Made by a program: the position numbers and the translations under genes. Under the pieces are notes generated by a model, which was given only the letters and a program-made list of their open reading frames with translations, ran no database searches and had not been told where the DNA came from. Below, piece by piece: positions 1 through 10,800 of a DNA stretch of 64,000 nucleotides; positions within the stretch are counted from its first letter, which is position 1; every line of letters starts with the position of its first letter. The stretch comes from Undaria pinnatifida. Lineage: Eukaryota > Sar > Phaeophyceae > Laminariales > Alariaceae. The stretch is from contig JABAKD010000014.1 of the NCBI GenBank assembly GCA_012845835.1, forward strand, positions 7,961,074 through 8,025,073. Reading direction: 5' to 3'.

Positions 1-632
1 TTATGCCATGAAGATCGTTGCTTCGTAGGAAGGGAGGCATGGGGAATCGTCGCGTGCAGAAGCCGAGCCTTTTCCTCGTGGTGGCAGGAGGGGGTCCCGA
101 GGTGTGTTATTCTCCTGTATGTGCAAGATTGGGCATCTTCTGTTTGGAAAATCCATTTATGTCACGATTTTTCACGTCAGTAACGGCCATAGTATTTTCT
201 CCCTATTAGACTATATGGATACGATAGATCCTTTTTGTTCATGCGCGTCATACAGCATAGTGTGATACCGTACGGGAATGTATAGGTCTATCTTGGTAGC
301 TCGTACAGTAGTCTGAGCGGGGGCCTGCTGCATTTATGCCATGAAGACTGTTGCGGAGGCATGGAGACTCGTCGGAGGCAGAAGCCGAGCTTCTTGCTCG
401 TGGTGGCAGGAGGGGGTCTCGAGGTGTGATAGTCTCCCGCATGTGCAACGTTCGGTATCTTCTGTTTGGAAAATCCATTCATGTCACGAATTTTCACGTC
501 AGTAACCGTCACAGTATATTCCTTTTTAGACTAGACTATATGGTTAGGATACGATCCTTCGTGTTCATGTGCGTCATACAGTATAGTGTGATACCGTACG
601 GGTATATATATATGTGTTGATAGCTCGTACCA
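1..632. repeat. Tandem duplication, period about 333 bp
   Basis: Two diverged copies begin at about 1 and 334 with TTATGCCATGAAGA and run through GTCACGAATTTTCACGTCAGTAA and GTGATACCGTACGGG to a TAGCTCGTA end. The copies differ by substitutions and small indels. The first may continue off the left edge. Frames on both strands inside it look non-coding. Confidence 0.8.
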
Positions 633-2640
633 AAGGAAAGTGGCGCAAAGTTCGGCCATCTCTTCTCCGATAGTGGTGGGGTCGGCCCGCGCACGCTCAC
701 ATCCGCACAGCAGCATCATCAACATCATCAGCCATCTCTGCTCTGGGATCGGTAAATATCCAGCTAAATGTTTGGATCGTTGTTGTTAGAATCCTCCCTT
801 TTGGTGTCGAGCAATCAAACATCTGGAAAGACGCAATAAGAAACGAAACTTGAGCACGGAACAAAAAAGAGGGGGCGTAACAACTGTCGTTTTCTTCGTT
901 GGTCACGGCCTCCTGTGGGTATTCTATCACGACGTATGATTACCAGGCACGCGTGTAGTAGTGTAGTGGCTCGTTCGTGGAGCCTGGGGCTTCGTCTGTG
1001 CTGTACTGTAGGTCAGAGCAGTAGTGCCCTGCTGCTGGCATGCATCACAGGGAGGTGTACATACCGTAAGTTGTACTGTGTACCAGCAACAAACGATCAT
1101 TGGCGTCGCCGAGGAAGGTCCTGGGTAGGGGGCAACGAGCCGAGTCGCGGGTCCGCGCGATGCCGTGTTGTCGGCGATCTATCCATACGGCAAAAGCCCA
1201 TATATATATGCATAATTGTATATCATAGTGTTGGATCTTTTGTTTGGGGCAGTAAGGTATCTAAGAAAGGGTAAATTCATTATTTTTTTTTTCCATTTCC
1301 TTATTGTTGTTGACTCCCCTTGAGCCTCCTAAAAGAAATCCAAGCTGCAGTATATTATGTCTGTAGGTACTGTACAAAAGTACGTAATGGAACGGAGTGG
1401 CTAGCTTGTGGAGGCCGTTGCTTCTGGAGGTGTACGCGGGCGGTAGGTAGGTATGTGCTGCAGTGTCGATTGTTCGTTGACGTTCGTAAGAACGGTAAGG
1501 GGTAGGGGGCAGGGAGCAGAAGAAGAATCCGATTGAGGTGTCATCGCGACGAGATCCAGTCGCTCGGGTGGATCTATACGGTGAGCAGGTATCCTATCTA
1601 ACCTGGTACAAGAGTAGGCCGGGTGGGCACAAGAAGTCTTTGAGACGAATAAAAAATAGCACAGCACCAGGGCTTCCCACGTGGTCGCTCACTGTAGTAC
1701 TAGTCCTGCCCGACGCCGCTCAACTTCACAGAGCGGACGAGATGTGGTGCGGTCGACGTGGTATGGCCGTTCCTGTGTTCTGACTATCCTGGCGCCCATC
1801 CATAACCTCACTGCATATCATATCGTGTGTGTCGGAAACTATACGCACAACGTGCCGAAGCAAGCCCGCGAGTGAGAAGCATGTGTTAGTATCTGAGTAG
1901 GATGCAGCTCACCATTAAATTAATGCGAATCACCGAACACTTATACGGTACGGCACTAAGCGCTCGGAGTGCAAACAACGTATGTCAGTGCTTCGTTCCG
2001 GCATTGGAAGGATGCGAGTATCAATGGTCTGACACACTACGTGCGGCCATTCACGATACCGCCCCATCGAACAGGTGGTTTGACATTCTTGTCCCCCCTT
2101 GCCGCTGGTTTCTCGCGCGATTTATGGCCATACTGTAGCCCATATGTTTCATTCTGGAAGCGCTTTGTCTTGTCCGACGGGCGCCATCTGTTTCCTAGAA
2201 AACAGTGGATTCACTCGAAATCTCTGCCGCTCCTCTATTAATGCGCATACATACCTGTGTATCACACACTTGGATGGGAAATGAGCCCCCCCCCCCTCCC
2301 TTAAGCCCCCCCCCACTATTTGTTCCAGCGGGCCCTTGTCCCTGAAAAATGGCGGACTCATTCCATACCAACCAGTAACTCCACCCCCTTAAATAGTCGT
2401 ACACAAAGTGGGTGGCAACGGTACCCCTCCCCCCCCTTTTTCTGGAAAATAGAGGACTCGTTTCAAACCGTCCCGCGCTCCCATTCCCCCAATACCCGTA
2501 CGCACAGCGGGGGGCAATCGGGTACCCCCCTCCCTTCCGCCTCCGCCTCTGCCTCCCCCCCGTCACCAACTCCCCACTACAGTACAGGCCGGCAAACAAG
2601 AACGAGCTAACGAGCAAGACCACGGCAAGTGGCACCCCCC
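633..2640. other. No gene recognised
   Basis: Short open frames occur on both strands but none has coding-like codon use, recognisable motifs or matched splice sites. 2280-2640 is C-rich with several poly-C runs. Probably intergenic, downstream of the cupin gene. Confidence 0.5.
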
Positions 2641-2666
2641 CTTTTTTCACTACCGGATGTGAGCTA

Positions 2667-2794
2667 TCATACCATACATACTATTATACTATCATACTAT
2701 CATACTACCATACTATCATACTATCATACTATCATACTATCATACTATCATACTATCATACTATCATACTATCATACTATCATACTATCATACT
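2667..2794. repeat. 8-bp microsatellite CATACTAT
   Basis: About 16 near-perfect units. Because 8 is not a multiple of 3, every frame yields a repeating 8-residue peptide, which explains the open frame across it. Confidence 0.9.
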
Positions 2795-3329
2795 CGCACA
2801 AGTGACCCTGTACCTCACTGACCAAGACACGGTAGGTGGGCAGTTTGGGGGCAACCTAGCTAACTTTCCCAGTAAGGATTCATATCGAAAAATTGAAACA
2901 GCACGAAAGCCTATGACCGCAAGCATCAGGGGGGTGACTCAAGCGAGTGACCCCGAGCCACTGCAGGCAAAGGTCCCTAATAAAGGGACCCCCCCCCACC
3001 GTAGCTTTGGTCTAATCTGAGCAAAACTTGAATCCTAACGGTGACCCCACGCCTTAAGCAGCTTTAAGCACTAGCTGGTACATTCTGCAGCAGGATCTAG
3101 TGCAACTCTCGCCGCTGAGAGCAATTTCCGAGTTAAAAATACTTATTAATAGCACCTCCCGAAAAGTGAGTCAGGCGATCTGACATGGTGATACCTCATT
3201 CGAGGGCCAGTATACTGTACGGCATGAGCCCCACCACCCTACGCGTCGGCTGAAGATAAGCGGCCTGTTTTCGCGCCATAACTTACATACTTGCCCTCAA
3301 AGTTAGGAACAAAACGGTACAACTATTGT

Positions 3330-3850
3330 ACCACCACATTGACGGTATCTCCAAAATATTATCCGGAGACGACAACATTAAAAGTAAGAATACCCACATT
3401 AAAGGTATATTCGGAGTCCACCGGCTAGAATAAATCTCCGGATATGGCCACACTCAAGATGCATCCGGATACCACCAAGATAAATCCGGAGACCACGTCG
3501 ATTGCCACGTTCAATGTATCTCCGAAGTCCACCACATTAAAACAACCTGCGGAGACCACCGCATTGAACTGGATTATCCGGAGAACACACTGAAGAAACC
3601 ATCTTGACGGTATCTCCGGAAAATATCACATTGAATATGTATATATAAGATCACCGACATGTTTCCAGATACCGCATTGAAGCACACATTGAATAGTTTT
3701 TAGATCACTACATTGAGAGTATCTCCGGAGATCTCCACACTGAAAGTACTTCCTAATATCACCGCCTCTTCGGTGATCACTAGAATCTCCGGAGATCATC
3801 ATACTGAAGGAAATCCACCACGTTGAAGGTATCTACGGAGATCACTCTGC
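3330..3850. repeat. Degenerate array around TCCGGA
   Basis: The motif 'CACATTGAAGGTATCTCCGGA' with a trailing GACCAC recurs at irregular spacing of about 28-35 bp, with many substitutions. The palindrome TCCGGA is the best-conserved part. Looks like an old decayed satellite. Confidence 0.65.
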
Positions 3851-4054
3851 CTTTGACTCGTTCTCGCACTGCTGTATGATCGACTGATAGAAGTGGGATT
3901 TTCCGGACCGGCTGCAAGTCGCATGGGGCAAAAACGGAGGAGATGGGGTGGGGTCGGCGCGGTGAGGGGGGGGGGGGAGAGAGGCGCGGGGGGGCGGAAA
4001 ACGTCGGACAATCGAAAGGGAAGCCGGGGGAAAAACAAGAAAAAAAAACTTGCG

Positions 4055-4500
4055 AAAAAAAGGGTGATCGCGCCATGCACGCCAGACCTGTTACACTGAG
4101 CGTATCCTGCGCAAACAAACGTTCAACTCTGATTCCGAGTACGTGCACCAAAAAGGGTGCCCGGGTTGTAAACCGTCTAACATGCGCCAAAAAGTGGAAA
4201 GTCTAAAACAGAAGTAAACGAGTTTGTTGCAGACTAAACACCGGAACACTGAATGGGAAGCGGGAAACAAACAAGACAACTTTCTTGCGAAAATATTTAT
4301 TAAATTTTCAAAAAAATCAGGAGGAACATAGGACACGCGCGGCCAACGTATCACGCAGCTTGCAAAGCTGACCGTCGATTGATGACTTCGAAAACATATT
4401 GGCGCTAAAAGATTATCGCGCCCGATACCAAACCCTGTCGCACTGAGCGCGATCTCCACAAAAACGTGTACCACTCCAATTCCAAGTACGTATCCCAAAA
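4055..4500 (-). repeat. Two decayed partial copies of the cupin terminal exon end
   Basis: At about 4058-4160 and 4408-4500, on the plus strand, blocks such as CCTGTTACACTGAGCG preceded by a GATCGCGC and followed by TCCGAGTACGT-like sequence resemble 4690-4740, the 3' end of the terminal exon. They lie just downstream of the stop in gene orientation. Frames are disrupted, so they are not functional exons. Confidence 0.55.
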
Positions 4501-4680
4501 CACGTGTACAAGTTGGTCAGGGGCTAAAACCTTCGCCGAAAGAAGATCAAAAGCAAAGCGCGCATAGAAAAAAACAACTCTTGAAGGAAACATCGGACAA
4601 TCTAAAATACAATTTTACGGGTAACATCGGAAAAACGAAAAAGCCGCAGAATACAATCCAGAACAAAATAATTTTCCAGG

Positions 4681-4880
4681 TCATAGCCCTAGTGATCGCG
4701 CTGCGCCACACCTGTTACACTGAGCGCTGACTCCGATGTTTACTATGGAGTGTATCCATATCTCGGGGACGTAGAGAGCCTCCCCCGCCCTCAGGATGAC
4801 CTCGTTAGCTGTTGCCTTTCGTAGATCCGGGAATCTTGATGCCACGTCGGGATCCGTCCAATCGGCCGACGTGTGCCGAG
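4681..4880 (-). CDS. Cupin gene terminal exon: distal iron-binding His
   Basis: The acceptor is CTCGCAG|CT, phase 1 (completing Ala); TGA at 4683-4681. It encodes RHTSADWTDPDVASRFPDL, then NEVILRAGEALYVPEIWIHS, then IVNIGVSAQCN. The pattern D-W-x-x-P-D, F-P, A-G-x-x-L-Y-x-P, W-x-H-S-I matches the end of the FIH-like fold. The His in WIHS is the third iron ligand. After QCN the frame reads RCGAARSLGL and stops. A weak donor (AG|GTGTGG) right after QCN leaves open a further exon. Confidence 0.88.
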
Positions 4881-7800
4881 CTGCGAGGGGGGGGGGGTGG
4901 GCGTGCTCACTTATTGCTTGCTGCAGTCACTAACCACTAACCGCGCATCCCTTTCGAAATGGAGGGTAGAGGTAACGGTGGGTACGGGAATAGCGGAGTA
5001 GGGGGCGGGGCGGGGGCGGGGGCGGGGGGCGAGGGGGTGCGGGGGGAAGGGGGAGGGCGGCAGACGCTCGCACGAATATTCTCGACTTAACGCTTCAATA
5101 GGACAGATATTTCGTCACTACGTTCAACCAGCCAGTACGTTTGTCATAGCGTGCATTACCAGGTGCATTTTCTGCCTCTCAAGGCCGACTACCTATACGC
5201 ATGCATTGGTGTCAAGGTGCCAACGTTGAAGTGTCCTGCTAAGAAGGGGCAGTACGGGGTAGGCCCGAAAACTATGCAGATTATTGCCATTGGCTCAGGT
5301 TATTGCCTTCGGTTACGCTTGACAAGTCACCGTGTTGTCAGCGTTTTTCCTAGATTTTACCGGATTTTTTCAAGTAGGGGTGCACGGGGCCAAGAAAAAG
5401 AAAGGAAAAAGGAAATTCGGGAATCTACTTGCGAGTCTGCCACCGGAACGAAATTTCACGAGGTTTTCGACGGTCTACAGCACTACGAACGACTTACGAT
5501 ACACCCACAGAAGCACGGACTACCGGCCAATTGCGCGATCGACAGCTGGCCATGGTTGTCACGTGTTATCTGTGTTGGGGGGTCCTGTGCTCTGCACTCT
5601 TGTTCGCTCTTGCCATGTAAAACCTGCGGTGGGCTCGATCGTCTAGCAGCACACCAAAAACGTCCGCTCGTACGACGCATCATCCTTACAGGAACTGTAA
5701 TACTTTGTTTTGTATTAACATGAACATAAAACGGTCGTTACATATTGGACAGAGTGATGCGAGTACGACTAAACTTGCCAACGGCACTCGCACTGTACTT
5801 TGAGCTATCCGCATTGGTTCTTGTTGCTACTGGTTGTTGCAGTATGTACCAGAAGTTTCGCCCTTCGGCTACTGATGCTACACCTGCTGTTGTGTGTTTG
5901 CCAATGTCGTCAGTTAGCGTTCATGCTCGTCGTACATACTGCTGTTCTCACCCCGTACGTACGGGTTTCCTCGTACCTCAAACGTACGACGACGAGCAAA
6001 AAAAAGAAGGAAGGTGACATGAAATGACATGGACTATGGCCACAGAGAAGCGAGCACAGAGGAATAGTTCGCTGCGGATCAACTACAATCGTCCATGCCT
6101 GCAGCAGAGGCTGCCTACGAGTCAGCGGCCGTGCTAAAGCCAGCGCCAAAGGCCGAAAAGACGGTTCTACTGCTTAGTTTTGTCTCGAGATTCTGTTTCG
6201 TGAAAGTATCATGTTTTGGGATATTTTTGTCACGAAACGCCTTGCCGTCGGTAATTTGTGTCACGAAGTTGTTGGATGTCGTCGGTAATTTTTTCGCTGC
6301 GGATCAACTGCAAGCGTCCGTGCCTGCAGCAGAGGCTGCCTGAGTGTCAGCGGCCGTGCTAAAGCCAGCGCCAAAGGCCGAAAAGACGGCTCTACTGCTT
6401 GGTTTTGTCTCGAGATTCTGTTGCGCGAAAATATCATGTTTTGGGAGTTTTTTGTCACGAAACGCCTTGCCGTCGGTAATTTGTTTCACGAAGTTGTTGG
6501 ATATCGTCGGTAATTTCTGTCACGTTCTTGGTGCATCCACACTAAAAAATCACCCCTTTGCCTCATCCAAATGTTTTATAGAGTTTGCAAGCAATCCTCA
6601 GAAGTAGAAATACAATAGCAACGCATCCGCAACACTATAGAAGGAAGCGGGATATCACGGTATCGATTTTGCACTACAGTATTAGTGCTATTGTTGTGTA
6701 CATCAGTGCCGTTGTTAGAAACGGAAACGCTCCTAGAAGCCACCTACCGGAGGGATGGCCCTTTCGAAACATATGCAAATTTCTGCAGTTTTGAGGTTTG
6801 GACAAAATCCAGCGGCGTTTGCCAGCTAGAAGCGCCACCATGTTCCGCGATCCGTCGTAATGGCCATCCGACATCACCTGGCGAACATCCATAAGAAGCA
6901 GGCAGGAAAGCGGGCGGCGGAAAAGCTGCTTGCGTGAGAAAATATGCGGCATGCGATTAGGCAGAATTCTATGAAACTGTCGAACGGTAGGACTGCTGAA
7001 CCCTTCGCGCGATCGAAATGAAGATGAATGCCGCGGGGGAAAAGGCAAGACACCTATGACGATGGCTTGTCCGGCGGGTCGCTGAGGGTACGAACTCCCA
7101 CGAGTTAAGCTTGGACGTAAAAATGATGGCAAAAAAAAAGCGACCAGAAAAAACAGAGGGGGCCGACCACAAGAAATAGAAAGAGGAAGACATACCCAAC
7201 TAACCTCACTTAACAACCCGCGGTTTACCAGTATACGTGACCAAGAGCTCGATCCCTCTCCTTCCCCAGTTGCACTGCTGCTTCCCCCGATATGTCTTGC
7301 CCAAACCACGTGCACCACTGGACAAAAACAACACTACGAAACTCGAACCAGTTTTCCCCCCCAAACGCGACTGCAGTTTTAAAGTCAAAAAAGAGGTCAA
7401 GTTTGCAACAAATCCTCTCTCACCCCGTTCATCCCAAGGCGGCAGTGGATCCCCTTGGTCAATGACGCATCCCTCAAGAAAATATTGATGCCTTCCGCGT
7501 CCTCTTCGTCATCGTCCACCCCCGTCCCCACCCCCTCCGGTACGGCCCCCTCCTCTTCTTCCTTCTGTAAGCGAAAGCGCGAACTACCCCACGATTCCCT
7601 GTCCCTCCACGAACGGCGGGACCGGCAAACAGGAATCACAGATCACGATGTCACCGGTACCGACTAGCGGTCACACTCTTTTATTTCTGTCGTTGTAATC
7701 GTAATTTTTCTTTCCAGCCTTCTGGACAAGCCGCTGTTACAGGTGTCTTTCCTTCCCCTCGATAGGTGTTGCCACTTGTATCGCGCATGGGGTTTCAGCA

Positions 7801-10800
7801 TTCCTAGTGCTCGTCGAGTTTCGAAGCTACCAGCGTCTGACGTCGGAATGGGGGACCCCAAGACATCAACAAAATAGACACCAGAGCGCGATTTGTCGAA
7901 CATTCGAATCGGCTTAGCTGTCTTTAGCCCCCATTGCCACACTAAAATATATAAGCGTTGCGGGCCCTTCGTGTGGAAAATTCGCGCATTATCTCGCTTT
8001 TTGAGTCGTGCGGCGGAAGGGGGACTACCTGTTATTTATCGAGCTCCCAACGTGACGACCTCTGCACCTCACCTAATGCCCAAAGCTGACAATAATTCAA
8101 CGCATAGCCCGACGAACAAATTAAAACGACCAACCGTAGTTCAGAACGAAAACGGGATCGGAGATTGTTTGGGCAGAAACTCAGTTGGCGGGGTGCGCCA
8201 GACGTATTGGGTTCAACAGTCGCGCATCTACGGTACCACCGCTCTGTTCTTTCCCTTGCCGCTCCGCTGCCGCTCCCCTGGCTTAGGGCATTTTTGTCAA
8301 GTGAGGCTTGGCGGATGCGCCCCACGCGCGTGATCGGCGTCTGTCATCTGACATTGGTTTCGAGCGGCGTCGAACGCTCTTACACCTCCTCCCCGATACG
8401 AAAACAGAAAACAAAACAAAAAATCGGCACTACAACAGACACGCACAAGAGCAAAAGGTATAAGTGCCATTTATTGGACCCTGCACATTCGAGTCAAGGC
8501 TGGTTATAGAAGGCAATTCCCATCCATAGCACCCCTCACCTATTCTTCATATGTCGTCTCATCTTCTGACGACCTAGATCGTTCAACAGCCGGGGGTAGG
8601 GGCGGGGGAGGAGGGGAGGCGGCGGCGGGGTGGGGAGAGTCGACGGTGGTTTTGGCAGAACTCCAACAACAGCAGGAATCTGCTTCCTTCTGTCCATCAA
8701 CTATTTAGCGTTCTAGATTCTGCCATGTACTCGTATTTCAGTACGGTTCTCGAATGCCGGCGCTCGCGTGAAAAGCGGGCGCACCAATCGGGTCCTTTAA
8801 TAGGTCAAGAGTGTTCGTTTTCTTCCATTCGTGCATCACGGTAGCAACTCATCAAAGCAACGAGCCCCCACCCCACCCCCATCCAACACACCCCCACCCC
8901 CCCACACACACACATGATTAAACTCCCCACCTCCCGCCCCTCCCCTCCCCATCCCCGTATTACTGAGGTGGTAGAACCGCTTACGTCTGGTGGCGACGGC
9001 GGCGTCATAATCTCCGGTACCAATGGCAAAATCACCGAAGCTGAAAAATTCCGACAGGTCGTCGGCGTATTCGCTGCTGTCGAAAGAAGTCCTGCGGAAT
9101 GAGGACACATCGTTGCGGATGGAAGGAGAGGGGGCGGGGTACTCACATCATATATGGCCATAGTCGAATGACCATAGCTATTAGACCCTTGCATCCGTAC
9201 AATGCCGGGACGGAGGACGCCCGATTTTCACCGGCCAGGCAAACGGGGGGTGCAGAGGAGGAGAAGCGGCGAGATGAGGGGGTTACACATATCATCCAGC
9301 CAATGACGAGAAAAAGGCTGGGGCGCGTGAAACTTCCGGCGGCACCACCCAAAAAAAACTTTCCCGCAGAGACAGCACACCGTTAGCAAAGTTTTGTACA
9401 TCAGTCTGCTTTCGCTCCAAACCATGGTGTTCTTCTCCTCATCTAAGCAGTACCTTTGTGGTGTTGGTTTACTACTACAATCTCCAACCTTTGATATATT
9501 CCCACCTCAAACCCTCCCCCCGATTGGCGACGGTTCGCTCCACATTGGCAACCCAAAAAAGGGCCTTTCCCGGCTGAGGGGTCACGTGGTTGGCAAAGTT
9601 GGTATACAAACTTCAGCTCCGAACTATCACGTCCTTCTGATCATTTGAGCAGTATTTTCTCGGCGCTCGTGGTTAACCACTGCAAGCTCTAACCCTTCCT
9701 TGACTCCAGGTCCCAAACCCTTGCCTTGATTGGCTACGGTTAGGTCGACAATCGTAATCCGAAAAGCGGCACGTGCTGGCAACGTTGTTCATCAGGATTG
9801 CGCTTGCTTTTTCTTGATCAGAGCGAGTTCATATGCGAGGGAATGTCGAAATACCATTCGTATTATCGACGTTAATTTTCGTATCTATCTAGGACATGGG
9901 ATTTGCTCATCGGGCTGTACTTTGCAAAATTTGGGGGGGGGGGGGGGGGGGGAGTACAAAGCTCCTTAAGCAAAAAGCTCAGCAACATACCATGCACCCT
10001 AGTACCGTATAATATCGTGGAACGCGTTCAGTGCCCACTCACACGGGAAGCGCGGGGGGTAGGAAAAACGGCAGAGACCGATCCACGAAGCTGTTCGGCT
10101 TTTCCGAGGTGGAAGACAGCTTGAAGTAGTAGTGCGTGTTTTCCACCGACCGATCGGCCCACTCGTCCGCATCCCCGTCGGTCGTTATGTCGGTCGGTCG
10201 ACGGTCGTCTTCTCGGAACCATTGCCGCCGGCCGTTTTCGAATTCGGTGCCCCGGTAGCTGGTGTCCTTGCTCCCATTGCCGGTGTCGGAGGCGGCGGAG
10301 TGGTGCCCTAGGTAGCTTTCGTGCTGTCCGGGTAGGCGCTGTTCTTGTTCTCCTTGTTGTCCTTGGGCCTGGCTCTCGTCGCCGGACGACTCTGTCAAAA
10401 CGTAAATGAAAACAACTGTCAACAATAGAAATTGGGAAACCAATCCATGTATAGCGACCAAATCAACGACGATTTGTGATAAGAGCACACAACGAAAAAA
10501 TACTACGAGCGTCCAACAAACACGACCGATACCACGCTGCGAGCGTGGGGTACAGCTCGCTATACCGCAGTTCGGACACATCTCCCACCCCGGCTGCTTC
10601 GCTTGGCGGAGACCGTCGTCGCAAAATTTTAGGGCCAGATTACCTTTCCGTATTTGAATTGTGCACCAGATAGACAGAACTCTCTTCTAAGCATCGTGCA
10701 AGGCTTGCTTGATCGGGCCAGGTTTCAAGAGTGACCAGGTGGGGGTGGTTGGTCATGACCAAGCTGCGTGAACAGCTCTCGTACCGGTAAGGATTCTATG

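Noticed and set aside
5151-5723. 190-codon plus-strand frame
   Set aside because: Lies inside the last cupin intron, starts in no recognisable context, has no motif and ordinary non-coding codon use.
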